This document shows, in pieces, positions 1-9,787 of a stretch of DNA of 64,000 nt. Position 1 is the stretch's first letter. Each line of letters begins with the position of its first letter. Position numbers and translations under genes: made by a program. This DNA is from Nocardioides sp. W7 (GTDB lineage Bacteria > Actinomycetota > Actinomycetes > Propionibacteriales > Nocardioidaceae): assembly GCF_022919075.1 (NCBI RefSeq), contig NZ_CP095078.1:496001-560000 (forward strand). Direction: 5' to 3'. The notes below the pieces were generated by a model. That model was not told the DNA's origin, did no database searches, and saw only the letters and a list, made by a program, of their open reading frames with translations.

Positions 1-424
1 CCCGCAGCCCCTGCTCGGTCAGGCCGGCGTCGGTCAGCACCTTCGCCGCCGAGCTCTCGACGGTGGCCAGCGAGATGAACAGGTGCTCGGTGGCGACGTA
101 CTCGTCGTTCATGCCGCCGGCGAGGTCGAGTGCCCCGGCGAGGACCCGGGTGAGGGCGGACGAGGCCTTGGGCGTCTGCACGCTCGACCCGCTCGCCTTC
201 GGCAGCGCGTCGCGCTGCGCGGAGGCCGCGCGCACCAGCGCCGCGGGATCGGCACCCGCCTTGGTGACGAGCGACGCGGTGGTCCCGCCCTCCTGGAGGA
301 GCAGGGCCACCAGCAGGTGGATGGGCTCGACGGTCGAGTTGCCCGCCGTGGTCGCGGCGAGCTGGGCGGCCTCGATCGCCTCGCGGCTGCGCGTGGTGAA
401 CTTGTCGGCGCCGAACTGGCTCAT
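1..424 (-). CDS. clpB: ATP-dependent chaperone ClpB, N-terminal part (cut by window edge)
   Basis: This is the first ~141 residues of the ClpB disaggregase, which works with DnaK to rescue aggregated proteins in the cytoplasm. The protein starts MSQFGADKFTTRSREAI and carries the two repeated Clp-N motifs, with the usual EPIHLLVALL and TEHLFISLA segments, which is diagnostic of ClpB/ClpA N domains. The ATG at 422-424 is the natural start because it opens the domain exactly as in the family. The AAA+ modules lie beyond base 1. A perfect HAIR operator sits about 70 bp upstream (495-515), so HspR repression is expected, as for the dnaK operon further on. The assignment of ClpB rather than ClpC rests on the start sequence and the heat-shock control. 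Confidence 0.92.
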   Translation of the reverse strand, partial: MSQFGADKFTTRSREAIEAAQLAATTAGNSTVEPIHLLVALLLQEGGTTASLVTKAGADPAALVRAASAQRDALPKASGSSVQTPKASSALTRVLAGALDLAGGMNDEYVATEHLFISLATVESSAAKVLTDAGLTEQGLR

Positions 425-494
425 GTGCGTGATCTCCTGGTCTCGAGCGGTGCTGCGAGGAGTCTCCCTCGTCATCGGGTTCAACGCAGCAGAA

Positions 495-515
495 CTTGAG
501 TCTGTTCCACTCAAG
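495..515. promoter_or_regulatory. HAIR operator (HspR box) of clpB
   Basis: The sequence CTTGAGT, 7 bases, ACTCAAG is a perfect match to the HAIR inverted repeat bound by HspR. It lies upstream of the leftward clpB start and 90 bp before the rightward response-regulator gene. Confidence 0.93.
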
Positions 516-604
516 TTTGGAAAAGTTCGGCGAACGCCACCCGCGAGGCTCTCCCCTTCCCTAACGTTCGTCTCGAGATGAAGCAGACGCTTGGCGCCGG
601 ATCC

Positions 605-976
605 ATGCGGGCCGTGATCGTCGACGACACCGACGACATCCGGGCCCTGCTCCGCCTCGCCCTGACCCGGGCTGAGCACCGGGTGGTCGCCGAGGCCGCG
701 GACGGCCGGGAGGGCATCGAGGTTGTCACCGAGCACCGCCCGGACCTGGTGCTCCTCGACCTGTCGATGCCGGTCATGGACGGCCTCGAAGCCCTGCCGA
801 CGCTGCGCCGGCTGGTCCCCGACGCGACCATCCTCGTGCTCTCCGGCTTCGGGGCGGAGCAGATGGCCGACCGCGCCCTGGCCGCCGGCGCCGACGGGTA
901 CGTCCAGAAGGGCGAGTCGCTGGTCGTGATCCTCGGCGTGATCCGCGAGCTGAGCGCCGCTAGGAGCGCTGGGTGA
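605..976 (+). CDS. receiver-only response regulator (CheY-like)
   Basis: This is a stand-alone phosphoacceptor domain of 123 residues with no output domain. The acidic pair D7/D8, phosphoacceptor D52 (in LVLLDLSMPVMDG), S80 and K102 are all in place, so the domain should be phosphorylatable. I prefer the ATG at 605, which begins directly with the first beta strand (MRAVIVDD); an in-frame ATG at 578 would add nine residues of no family character. It could act by protein-protein contact in a phosphorelay. No histidine kinase is adjacent. It is divergent from clpB and shares the region with the HAIR operator, so heat-shock influence is possible but unproven. The next gene follows after 10 bp. 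Confidence 0.85.
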   Translation: MRAVIVDDTDDIRALLRLALTRAEHRVVAEAADGREGIEVVTEHRPDLVLLDLSMPVMDGLEALPTLRRLVPDATILVLSGFGAEQMADRALAAGADGYVQKGESLVVILGVIRELSAARSAG

Positions 977-986
977 CAATGGGCCG

Positions 987-1604
987 GTGCCCGTCACCCG
1001 TGGATTCACCGGCAAGCGCCGCGACGCCGGCGCGCGCTCCGACCGGCTGCCGCCCGGCCAGTACGACACCGGCCCGGGGTGGCCGACGCTGACCGCGGAG
1101 GTCACCCCCCACCTGGTGCCCGAGGAGTGGACGATGAGCGTCGACGGGCTGGTCGAGACGCCTCGCAGCTGGTCGTGGCGCGAGATCCATGCGCTGCCCG
1201 GGTCGTCGTACTTCGGCGACATCCACTGCGTGACCACCTGGTCGAAGTTCGACACGACCTTCGCCGGCGTCAGCGTCGACACCCTGCTCGAGGCGGCCGG
1301 TCCGCTGCCCGAGGCGGCGTACGTGATGGCTCACTCCACGACGGGATACACGACGAACCTCCCGATCGCCGACGTCACCGGCGGCAAAGCCTGGGTGGTC
1401 TGGGAGTACGACGGCAAGCCGCTGCCGGTCGAGCACGGCGGGCCGGTGCGGCTGCTGGTCCCGCACCTGTACTTCTGGAAGTCCGCCAAGTGGGTGACCC
1501 GGCTGGAGCTGATGGCCCGCGACCGGCCGGGCTTCTGGGAGCAGAACGGCTACCACGACCGCGGCGACCCGTGGCTGGAGCAGCGCTACCAGGGCGACCC
1601 GTGA
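987..1604 (+). CDS. molybdopterin-dependent oxidoreductase (sulfite-oxidase fold, MsrP/YedY-like)
   Basis: This 205-residue protein is a compact Oxidored_molyb (SUOX-fold) catalytic domain. The molybdenum-ligating cysteine is C81 in the conserved IHCVTTWSKFD segment. HGGPVRLLVP and the tail with YFWKSAKW are further hallmarks of the YedY-like branch. It starts with GTG at 987. There is no twin-arginine signal peptide, unlike periplasmic MsrP, so it is probably cytoplasmic. The gene overlaps the following flavoprotein reductase by four bases (GTGA), which indicates translational coupling and suggests that the reductase supplies its electrons. The substrate is unknown; methionine sulfoxide or another S-/N-oxide are family possibilities only. 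Confidence 0.88.
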   Translation: MPVTRGFTGKRRDAGARSDRLPPGQYDTGPGWPTLTAEVTPHLVPEEWTMSVDGLVETPRSWSWREIHALPGSSYFGDIHCVTTWSKFDTTFAGVSVDTLLEAAGPLPEAAYVMAHSTTGYTTNLPIADVTGGKAWVVWEYDGKPLPVEHGGPVRLLVPHLYFWKSAKWVTRLELMARDRPGFWEQNGYHDRGDPWLEQRYQGDP

Positions 1605-2326
1605 CCTCACCGTCGAGGCTGCCCAGGAATGAGACTGCACCTGCTGGCGCCTGGACGACGGGCCGGTTGATCGAGGTCGAGAGACCCACCGACCGCCTGG
1701 TCCGGCTGCGCTTCCACGTCGAGGACCGCGTCGACCACTGGCCGGGTCAGCACTACGTCCTGCGCCTGCGCGCCCCCGACGGCTACACCGCCCAGCGGTC
1801 GTACTCCATCGCCTCCGACCCGCACGACCCGCTGCTGGAGCTGATGATCGAGTGCCTGCCCGACGGGGAGGTCTCCGGCTTCATGCACGACGTCGCCGAG
1901 GTCGGCGACGTGTTCGAGCTGCGCGGACCGATCGGCGGCTGGTTCACCTGGACCGGCGAGCAGCCGGCGATCTGTGTGGTGGGCGGCTCCGGCGTGGTGC
2001 CGGTGGTCTCGATGGCCCGCTACGCGCACCGGCTCGGCCTCTCCTCGATGCTGCGGATCGTCGCCGTCGGCCGCACGTACGACGACCTCCCGTACGCCGC
2101 CGAGCTCGAGAAGTACGGCGCCTTCCTCGCCCTCACCCGCGAGAACCTCGGCGACCGGGTGGCGCATCCGCCGTACCCCGACGAGGTGCTGCCGCTCGCC
2201 GAGGACGTCGAGCGGGCCTACGTCTGCGGGTCGGTCGGCTTCGCGTCGTTCGCGACCCGGCTGCTCGGCGAGGTGGGCGTGCGCGCCGACACGATCCGGG
2301 TGGAGCAGTTCGGCGCGACCTCCTGA
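1601..2326 (+). CDS. FAD/NAD(P)-binding ferredoxin-reductase-type oxidoreductase
   Basis: A 241-residue flavoprotein of the FNR family. An FAD-binding beta barrel contains the R66-S-Y68-S motif of RSYSIAS. The nucleotide-binding half follows, with VVGGSGVVPVVSMARYA and the late YVCGSVGFASF motif. The GTG start at 1601 overlaps the stop of the molybdoenzyme gene. The protein lacks a ferredoxin domain, so it is most simply a direct NAD(P)H-to-molybdoenzyme electron donor. This pair of genes is frequent in actinobacteria. The stop at 2326 is followed by a 128-bp gap containing a promoter-like stretch for the next gene. Confidence 0.87.
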   Translation: MTSPSRLPRNETAPAGAWTTGRLIEVERPTDRLVRLRFHVEDRVDHWPGQHYVLRLRAPDGYTAQRSYSIASDPHDPLLELMIECLPDGEVSGFMHDVAEVGDVFELRGPIGGWFTWTGEQPAICVVGGSGVVPVVSMARYAHRLGLSSMLRIVAVGRTYDDLPYAAELEKYGAFLALTRENLGDRVAHPPYPDEVLPLAEDVERAYVCGSVGFASFATRLLGEVGVRADTIRVEQFGATS

Positions 2327-2350
2327 GGCTGCGGCACGCGAGCGTCGTCA

Positions 2351-2366
2351 CGCTCTCGCGAGAGCG
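2351..2366. promoter_or_regulatory. 16-bp perfect palindrome upstream of the DUF5994 gene
   Basis: CGCTCTCGCGAGAGCG is self-complementary over all 16 bases. It lies in the 128-bp gap before 2455, about 10 bp upstream of a TAGACT stretch that could be a -10 element. It could be a regulator site or the terminator of the preceding pair; there is no T-run. Confidence 0.5.
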
Positions 2367-2454
2367 AAATCCGCGTAGACTAGGGGCAACTGGCCGTCAA
2401 GGCTGCGTCCGCCGGACGCGCGTTCCGCCCGAGAGGTCACGAGGAGCGAACGTC

Positions 2455-2919
2455 ATGACGACGTCCATCAGCACGACGGGACGCAAGCCGCTGCGACTGA
2501 ACCTGGGCGAGGACTTCCGTCGCGACGTCCTGGACGGGGGCTGGTGGCCGCAGAGCCGCGACCTGGAGGTCGAGCTCGCCGACCTGCTCGCCCACTTCTC
2601 GGCACCCGAGCCGCCCGTCGTGCACGTCCGCTACTCCGTGGCCGACTGGACCGCGCCTCCGCAGCAGCTGCGGATCGCCGGCGGCCGGGTGACGACCGAG
2701 GCGCTGCCGCCGGACGACACGCACCTGATCGTGCTGACCACCGCCGAGGCGGACGGCCGAGTGCTGCGGCTGCTGGTCGTGCCGCCGGAGCTGACCCCGG
2801 ACCAGGGCGACGAGGCGCTGCTGGCAGCGGCCAGCCGGGGCAACGCCCACTCGGCCGCCGACCTGCTGCGGACGGTCACCGAGCACCCGGACGTCGACCC
2901 GCGCAACCACTGGTCCTAG
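2455..2919 (+). CDS. DUF5994 family protein
   Basis: A 154-residue soluble protein of the actinobacterial DUF5994 type. It is recognised by the early block with GGWWPQSRDLEVELADLL and the WTAPPQQLRIAGGRV and LIVLTT segments. Its function is not known. The ATG at 2455 has a GAGGAG Shine-Dalgarno sequence about 8 bp upstream. It stands alone between the molybdoenzyme pair and hspR, which converges on it. Its last codons run into a 14-bp tandem repeat, so the very C-terminus (after HPDVDPRNH) may be variable between strains. Confidence 0.75.
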   Translation: MTTSISTTGRKPLRLNLGEDFRRDVLDGGWWPQSRDLEVELADLLAHFSAPEPPVVHVRYSVADWTAPPQQLRIAGGRVTTEALPPDDTHLIVLTTAEADGRVLRLLVVPPELTPDQGDEALLAAASRGNAHSAADLLRTVTEHPDVDPRNHWS

Positions 2920-2962
2920 ACCACTGGTTCTAGACCACTGATCCTGGGCCACTGGTCCTGGC
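2907..2962. repeat. four tandem copies of a 14-bp repeat
   Basis: Units at 2907-2920, 2921-2934, 2935-2948 and 2949-2962 follow CCACTGGTYCTAGA with small changes (CCACTGATCCTGGG and CCACTGGTCCTGGC in the last two). The first unit holds the stop codon of the DUF5994 gene. The array fills the gap to hspR. Confidence 0.9.
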
Positions 2963-2965
2963 CGC

Positions 2966-2980
2966 CGATCCTCAGGATCG
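2966..2980. terminator. short inverted repeat over the hspR stop codon
   Basis: CGATCCT-C-AGGATCG forms a 7-bp inverted repeat overlapping the hspR stop at 2972-2974. It has no T-tract. It may help end transcription of the convergent genes; weak evidence. Confidence 0.3.
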
Positions 2981-3409
2981 ACCGCGCCGCCAGACGACCA
3001 GCGACTGCCCGGGGTCCGGGCTCCGGAGCACGGGCAGCCGGCTCCGTGGCGCGTCGGCACGACGAGCCGCGAGCGCCTGGCGCAGGGCGTCGCGGGTGGC
3101 CTCGAGCTCGGCCACCAGCTCGGCGTTGCGCGTGGCCAGCGCATTCATCCGGTTCTCCAGGTCGAGGATCCGGCGCACCCCCTCGATCCCGATGCCCGAG
3201 GAGGTGAGGTCGGCGATCACGCGCAGCCGCTCGATGTCGCGGTGGGAGTAGCGCCGCCCGCCCCCACCCGTGCGACCGGGCGTGATCAGGCCCATCCGCT
3301 CGTAGGTGCGCAGCGTCTGCGGGTGCAGCCCGCTGAGCTCCGCCGCCACGCTGATCACGAAGACGGCGGCGTCCGGTCCGGGCGCCTCGAACGGCGCCCG
3401 TCCCCTCAC
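2972..3409 (-). CDS. hspR: heat-shock repressor HspR (MerR family)
   Basis: HspR represses dnaK-operon and clpB promoters by binding HAIR sites, with DnaK as corepressor in studied actinobacteria. The 145-residue protein has a MerR-type winged helix: VISVAAELSGLHPQTLRTYE, then the wing GGGGRRYSHRDIERLRVI. It then has a C-terminal coiled coil rich in E/R/L (RILDLENRMNALATRNAEL). The GTG start at 3409 lies 16 bp after the dnaJ stop with a GGGGGCGAG ribosome-binding site. It is the last gene of dnaK-grpE-dnaJ-hspR, so it is autoregulated. The two HAIR sites in this window (495-515 and 7251-7271) are its obvious targets. Confidence 0.95.
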   Translation of the reverse strand: MRGRAPFEAPGPDAAVFVISVAAELSGLHPQTLRTYERMGLITPGRTGGGGRRYSHRDIERLRVIADLTSSGIGIEGVRRILDLENRMNALATRNAELVAELEATRDALRQALAARRADAPRSRLPVLRSPDPGQSLVVWRRGRS

Positions 3410-3425
3410 CGCTCGCCCCCGTGGG

Positions 3426-4628
3426 TCACGATCCCGCCTGGTCGAAGAGGTTCGCCCGGAGCGGGGTGCCGGCCATCGCGTCGCGATAGGCCTCGACCGC
3501 GGCCCGGGCCTGCTCGTGCAGGTGGGCCGGGACGTGCACGTTGACCGTGGCCAGCAGGTCGCCGGTGCTGCCGTCGGCCTTCTTGGCGCCCTTGCCGCGC
3601 ACCCGGAAGGTGCGGCCGTTGGGGGTGCCGGCCGGGATCTTCAGCGTGACCGGCGCACCGGCCAGGGTCGGGATCTTCACCTCGGCCCCCAGCGCGAGCT
3701 CGTCGAAGGAGACGGGCACGTCGATGGTCAGGTTGTCGTCCTTGCGGCCGAACACCCGGTGCGGGCCGACCTTCACGGTGACGTAGAGGTCACCCGCCGG
3801 GCCACCGCCCTCGCCGGCGCCGCCCTTGCCGCGCAGCCGGATCCGCTGCCCGTCCTTGACCCCCGCGGGGATCCGGGCCTGGATGGTGCGCGCCGAGGTG
3901 CCACGACCCGAGCCCTGGCAGACCGGGCACGGGTCGTCGTAGACCAGCTGACGGCCGCCGCACGACGGGCAGGTCTCGTTCATCGAGAACCCGCCGCCGA
4001 CCGACGCGACGACGTACCCCGCGCCCTCGCACTCGGGGCAGACGTGCGGCTTGGTGCCCGGCTTGCCCCCGGTGCCGTTGCACTCGGCGCAGGCCGCGTC
4101 GGAGGTCAGCCGCAGCGAGATCGTGACTCCCTCGAGGGAGTCGGCGAAGCTGATCGTCGCCGTGCTCTCGACGTCCGGGCCCTTCCGGGCGCGACGCGGC
4201 TGCTGTCGCCGGGAGCCACCACCCCCGAAGAGGTCGCCGAACATGTCGCCGAACCCACCGCCGGCACCGCCGGGACCGCCGGCGCCGCCGCCCGCCCGGT
4301 CGCGGAGCAGGTCGTCGAGGTTGAAGCCGGTGCCGGCACCGCCGAACCCGGGGCCGCCACCGGAGTAGCGGTACCCGCCGGAGCCCATCGAGGACCGGAA
4401 CTCGTCGTACCGCGCGCGCTTGGCGGGGTCGCCGACCACGTCGTACGCCTCGGCGACCGCCTTGAACTTCTCGTGCTTGGCGTCGTCCCCCGGGTTGGAG
4501 TCGGGGTGGTTGGCCCGCGCGAGCTTGCGGTAGGCCTTCTTGATGTCGTCGGTGGTCGCGTCCTTCTTGACGCCGAGCTCGGCGTAGAAGTCCTTCTGGG
4601 CCCAGTCGGCCCGGTATTCGTCACTCAT
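3426..4628 (-). CDS. dnaJ: molecular chaperone DnaJ
   Basis: The Hsp40 co-chaperone stimulates the DnaK ATPase and delivers substrates. In its 400 residues the J domain comes first with H41-P-D43. A Gly/Phe-rich linker follows (about residues 80-120), then the zinc-binding region with four CxxC motifs (CAECNGTG, CPECEGAG, CPSCGGRQ, CPVCQGSG). The C-terminal substrate-binding beta domains complete it. The third zinc motif departs from CxxCxGxG (ends GGRQ). The ATG at 4628 is preceded by GAGGGGG; the upstream TTG at 4631 is less likely. It belongs to the HspR-controlled operon but is separated from grpE by 73 bp of repeat-like sequence. Confidence 0.96.
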   Translation of the reverse strand: MSDEYRADWAQKDFYAELGVKKDATTDDIKKAYRKLARANHPDSNPGDDAKHEKFKAVAEAYDVVGDPAKRARYDEFRSSMGSGGYRYSGGGPGFGGAGTGFNLDDLLRDRAGGGAGGPGGAGGGFGDMFGDLFGGGGSRRQQPRRARKGPDVESTATISFADSLEGVTISLRLTSDAACAECNGTGGKPGTKPHVCPECEGAGYVVASVGGGFSMNETCPSCGGRQLVYDDPCPVCQGSGRGTSARTIQARIPAGVKDGQRIRLRGKGGAGEGGGPAGDLYVTVKVGPHRVFGRKDDNLTIDVPVSFDELALGAEVKIPTLAGAPVTLKIPAGTPNGRTFRVRGKGAKKADGSTGDLLATVNVHVPAHLHEQARAAVEAYRDAMAGTPLRANLFDQAGS

Positions 4629-4654
4629 CAACGCACCCCCTCTCCAGTTCCACG

Positions 4655-4696
4655 GTGGTTGAGTCCCGACTCTCGGTGGTCGAGCCTGTCGAGACC
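4655..4696. repeat. GGTGGTTGAGC-type intergenic repeat between grpE and dnaJ
   Basis: Two imperfect direct copies of GGTGGTYGAG (4655-4664 and 4675-4684) are followed by CCTGTCGAGACC. They match the flanks of the larger element at 21130-21239 and a fragment at 12032-12046. The repeat is inside the dnaK operon transcript and could form an RNA hairpin there. Confidence 0.6.
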
Positions 4697-4701
4697 CATG
4701 C

Positions 4702-5294
4702 TCAGGCCGTCGGCCCGGACGGCGGGTCGACGACGAGGACCTGCGCGGCCCGCACCACCCGATCGCCGATCCGGTAGCCGGCCTTGGCGATCACCTTGCA
4801 GGTGGTCACCTCGACCTCGGCGTCCTCGCCGACGTGGCTGAGCGCCTCGTGCAGGCTCGGGTCGAAGGCGTCGCCCGGCGCACCGAACTTCGTCAGGCCC
4901 AGACCGGCGACGGTGCGCTCGAGCTGCTCGGCGACGGCCTTGAAGCCGTCCTCGAGCGGCGCGTGCTCCCGCGCGCGGTCGATGGTGTCGAGGACCTCGG
5001 TGATCGGCGCGAGCGCGGCGTACGTCGCGTTCTGCTTGATCAGGTCGCGGTCCCGCTCGACCCGGCGCTTGTAGTTGACGAACTCGGCCTGCAGTCGCTG
5101 AAGGTCGGAGGTCCGCTCGGCCAGCTCGTGCTGGAGCAGCGTGACCTCGTCCCGCGCGGTCTGCAGCGGGTCGAGCTCGACCAGCGGCTCCTCGGTGCCC
5201 TCGCCGGCCTCCGACCGGTCCTCGGGCGCCCCCTCCGGGGGAGGAGCGGGCTGCTCCTCCCCCGTCGGGATGACCGGCTCCTCGCGGGGCTCGG

Positions 5295-5298
<4 letters not shown>
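4702..5298 (-). CDS. grpE: nucleotide exchange factor GrpE
   Basis: GrpE releases ADP from DnaK. The 198-residue protein has an acidic, low-complexity N-terminus ([18 protein letters not shown]). A long coiled-coil helix follows ([15 protein letters not shown]...[15 protein letters not shown]), then the small beta domain with the family motif [13 protein letters not shown] and the closing [15 protein letters not shown]. Its ATG overlaps the dnaK stop by four bases (ATGA), so the two are translationally coupled. It is the second gene of the HspR operon. Confidence 0.96.
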
Positions 5299-7157
<1,859 letters not shown>

Positions 7158-7227
7158 GTTTCTTACCTCCGTGTGAAGACCTGCTGCGTAAAAATGCTGG
7201 GGAAGACTCAGCGGCCCATCTTGCGTG

Positions 7228-7240
7228 GTCCCGCTGGGAC
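7228..7240. promoter_or_regulatory. small hairpin in the dnaK leader
   Basis: GTCCC-GCT-GGGAC can form a 5-bp hairpin between the HAIR operator and the dnaK ribosome-binding site. Whether it has a role is unknown. Confidence 0.3.
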
Positions 7241-7250
7241 AAGCAAACAA

Positions 7251-7271
7251 GTTGAGTGTGATGAACTCAAG
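7251..7271. promoter_or_regulatory. HAIR operator (HspR box) of the dnaK operon
   Basis: GTTGAGT, 7 bases, ACTCAAG matches the HAIR consensus with a single change (G for C at the outer base). It lies upstream of dnaK and overlaps the stop codon (7267-7269) of the IclR gene, so the dnaK control region extends into the end of its neighbour. Confidence 0.9.
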
Positions 7272-8076
7272 TTTGCTCACTGGATCCAACGGAGGCACGG
7301 GCCGAGTTGTTCCCGGGCCGGCCGGGGTGTTGCGCGAGGAGCCGACGCCGGGCCCGGAGGTCGCGCTCCACCCCGGTCGCGGCGGTCCGCAACAGCTCGG
7401 CCACCTCGGCGTGTCGAGCGCCGATCCGGAAGGTCGGGCCGGACACACCGAGGGCCGCGACCACCGCCCCCTCCACCCCGCGCACCGGGACCGCGACGCC
7501 GTCGAGTCCCTCCTCCAGCTCGCCGCGGGTCAGCGCGTAGCCCCGCTCGCGGGTGCGGTCCAGCTCGGCGTCCAGGTCGGCGTGGGTCGCGACCGACGAC
7601 GGCGTGCGGACCTCGAGGCGGCCCGCCGGCCGTCGTACCGCCCCCCAGGCGAGCAGCACCTTGCCGAGCGAGGAGCAGTGGCTCGGGACGTCGATCCCGA
7701 CCCAGTTGACCGAGCCGATGACGTAGCGCGCCTCGACCTGGTCGACGTGCACGACCCGGCTGCCGCGCGCGATAGCGAGGTTGACCGTCTCGCCCGTGCC
7801 CGCGGCGACGTCCTCGAGGTGGACGTGGGCGACCCGCGCCAGCTCGTCGACCCGGTCGAAGCGGGCGGCGTAGTCGGCGAACAGCCGGCCGCCGCGGTAG
7901 CCCGCGCCCTCGCGCTCCACCAGACCGCCGCGCTCCAGGGCGCCGAGCAGCCGCGAGACCGTCGAGCGAGCGAGGCCGCTCGCGGCCACCAGCTCGGAGT
8001 ACGACGGTGCCGCGTCGGCCTGCACGACGAGGCGCAGCAGGTCGGCGGCGCGATCCACGGACTGAGTGCCGGTCAT
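7267..8076 (-). CDS. IclR-family transcriptional regulator
   Basis: A 269-residue IclR-type regulator. The N-terminal winged helix contains [20 protein letters not shown]. The ligand-binding domain has [22 protein letters not shown] and [15 protein letters not shown], followed by [10 protein letters not shown]. The ATG at 8076 begins [14 protein letters not shown], typical of the family start; in-frame ATGs at 8094 and 8139 lie within the probable operator region. It is divergent from the Rieske ferredoxin/reductase/oxygenase genes, which it probably controls through the inverted repeat at 8097-8113. The inducer is unknown; a quaternary amine or its product is a guess from context. Confidence 0.85.
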   Translation of the reverse strand: MTGTQSVDRAADLLRLVVQADAAPSYSELVAASGLARSTVSRLLGALERGGLVEREGAGYRGGRLFADYAARFDRVDELARVAHVHLEDVAAGTGETVNLAIARGSRVVHVDQVEARYVIGSVNWVGIDVPSHCSSLGKVLLAWGAVRRPAGRLEVRTPSSVATHADLDAELDRTRERGYALTRGELEEGLDGVAVPVRGVEGAVVAALGVSGPTFRIGARHAEVAELLRTAATGVERDLRARRRLLAQHPGRPGNNSARASVGSSEQT

Positions 8077-8096
8077 GTCCACATAGTAGATCATTG

Positions 8097-8113
8097 GTTC
8101 CACATCATGGAAC
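8097..8113. promoter_or_regulatory. inverted repeat, probable operator of the divergent IclR gene
   Basis: GTTCC, ACATCAT, GGAAC forms a 5-7-5 inverted repeat just upstream of the IclR start codon, in the intergenic region shared with the Rieske operon. Confidence 0.5.
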
Positions 8114-8173
8114 TCCCTTCGATCCGTCGCTCCGTCCATTTCCCCAGGTCAGAGCGGCTGCGGACGGCCCTGT

Positions 8174-8220
8174 TTCGGCCACGTGAAATTGCCGAACAGA
8201 TCTCTCGGCTGGCGTTGACA
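8174..8220 (+). promoter_or_regulatory. inverted repeat and TTGACA element before the Rieske operon
   Basis: TTCGGC-N11-GCCGAA occupies 8174-8196, and a consensus -35 hexamer TTGACA is at 8215-8220. No convincing -10 lies at the right distance before the start at 8251, so the promoter assignment is tentative. Confidence 0.35.
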
Positions 8221-8250
8221 CGGCTCGGGGCCGGGCCGCACGCTCGTGTC

Positions 8251-8601
8251 ATGCAGCACGTGTGCGCCCTGGCCGACGTCCCCGCGGGCGAGGGCCTGCG
8301 GATCGGCTCGGTGACGCCGCCGATCGCGGTGTTCCGCACCGAGGACGGCGAGGTGTTCGCGCTCGACGACACCTGCACCCACCAGGACGCCTCGCTGGCC
8401 GACGGCTGGGTCGAGGACTGCTGGGTGGAGTGCCCCCTGCACGCGTCCCGCTTCGACCTGCGCACCGGCGCCGTCGACGCGCCGCCGGCCAAGCTTCCGG
8501 TCCGGGCGCACCGCGTCGAGGTCCGGGACGGCGAGGTCTGGGTGGCCCTGTCCGAGGCCGTCGCACACCTGCCCCCAGGCGTGAGCTACGAGGCCGGCTG
8601 A
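8251..8601 (+). CDS. Rieske [2Fe-2S] ferredoxin
   Basis: A small electron carrier of 116 residues. The cluster ligands are C42 and H44 (CTHQDASL) and C61 and H64 (CPLHASRFD), the standard Rieske pattern of bacterial oxygenase ferredoxins. The ATG at 8251 starts MQHVCALADVP exactly as in this family, although the reading frame is open further upstream. Its stop overlaps the start of the ferredoxin reductase (TGATG). It is the likely middle carrier between the reductase (8601-9770) and the terminal oxygenase (9788-10909). Confidence 0.92.
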   Translation: MQHVCALADVPAGEGLRIGSVTPPIAVFRTEDGEVFALDDTCTHQDASLADGWVEDCWVECPLHASRFDLRTGAVDAPPAKLPVRAHRVEVRDGEVWVALSEAVAHLPPGVSYEAG

Positions 8602-9770
8602 TGACCGACCCGCGCCGGATCGTCGTCGTCGGGGCCTCGCTGGCCGGGCTCGCCACCGCCGGCGCGCTGCGCTCCGCAGGCTTCGACGGCGACGTCACGA
8701 TGGTCGGCGACGAGCCGCACCGGCCCTACGACCGGCCGCCCCTGTCGAAGGGGTTCCTGGCCGGCACGGTGTCCGAGGCCGACCTGTCCCTGGAGACCGA
8801 CGACCTCGGGCTGGACTGGCGCCTCGGCGTCCGCGCCGTCGCCCTGGACCCCGGCACCCGCACCGTCACCCTCGCGTCCGGCGAGCGATTGGCCGGGGAC
8901 GCCGTCGTGATCGCCACCGGCTCGCACGCCCGCCGGCTGCCGGACCCGCCGCTCGCCGGCGTGCACACCCTGCGCACCCTCGACGACGCGCTCGCGCTCC
9001 GGTCCGAGCTGCTCCCGGGCGCGCGGCTGGTGCTGGTCGGGGCCGGCTTCGTCGGCGCCGAGATCGCGTCGACCGCCCGCGCGCTGGGCGTCGACGTGAC
9101 CCTCGTGGAGGCGGCGGCCGCCCCGCTCGCCGGACCACTCGGGGTGGAGGTCGGCGCCCTGGTGGCCCGACTGCACCACGCCCACGGCGTCCCGCTGCTG
9201 ACCGGCACGCCCGTCGACGGCCTCGTCGGCAGCGACCGGGTCGAGGGCGTCCGGCTCACCGACGGCCGACTGGTCCCCGCCGACGTCGTCGTGGTCGGGG
9301 TCGGCTCGGTCGCGGCCACCGACTGGCTGGACCGCTCCGGGCTGCCGCTCGACGCCGGCGGCGTCGCCTGCGACCCGGTCGGGCGGACCGCGGCTCCCGA
9401 CGTCTACGCCGTCGGCGACGTGGCCGCCTGGCACGACCCGGCGTACGCCGGCCGCCGACGCATCGAGCACTGGACCGACTCGCTGCAGCGCCCCCGCCGC
9501 ACGGTCGACGCGCTGCTCGGGACCGGCTCGGTCGACGAACCGCTGCCCCCGCCGTACTTCTGGAGCGAGCAGTACGGCGTCCAGGTGCAGTACGCCGGAC
9601 GCCGGCTCGGCGACGAGACGGTGAGCATCGAGGCGGGCGACCCGGCGAGCTGCGACGTGCTCGCGGTCTACCGCCGCGCCGAGACGCCGGTCGCGGTCCT
9701 CGGCATGAACCAGCCTCGCCTGTTCGGCCGGCTCCGCCGGCAGCTGGCCAGCACCCCCGTCCCCGCGTGA
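8601..9770 (+). CDS. FAD-dependent ferredoxin reductase
   Basis: A 389-residue NAD(P)H:ferredoxin reductase of the pyridine nucleotide-disulfide oxidoreductase fold. It begins with an FAD Rossmann motif (IVVVGASLAGLATAG) followed by YDRPPLSKGFL. The NAD motif comes later (LVLVGAGFVGAEIAS). The FAD-contact block DVYAVGDVAAW is next, and a C-terminal reductase domain ends the protein. It is coupled to the Rieske ferredoxin by a one-base stop/start overlap and to the oxygenase by a short junction. Together they form a three-component oxygenase. Confidence 0.92.
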   Translation: MTDPRRIVVVGASLAGLATAGALRSAGFDGDVTMVGDEPHRPYDRPPLSKGFLAGTVSEADLSLETDDLGLDWRLGVRAVALDPGTRTVTLASGERLAGDAVVIATGSHARRLPDPPLAGVHTLRTLDDALALRSELLPGARLVLVGAGFVGAEIASTARALGVDVTLVEAAAAPLAGPLGVEVGALVARLHHAHGVPLLTGTPVDGLVGSDRVEGVRLTDGRLVPADVVVVGVGSVAATDWLDRSGLPLDAGGVACDPVGRTAAPDVYAVGDVAAWHDPAYAGRRRIEHWTDSLQRPRRTVDALLGTGSVDEPLPPPYFWSEQYGVQVQYAGRRLGDETVSIEAGDPASCDVLAVYRRAETPVAVLGMNQPRLFGRLRRQLASTPVPA

Positions 9771-9787
9771 GCACCAGGGAGTCCCCG

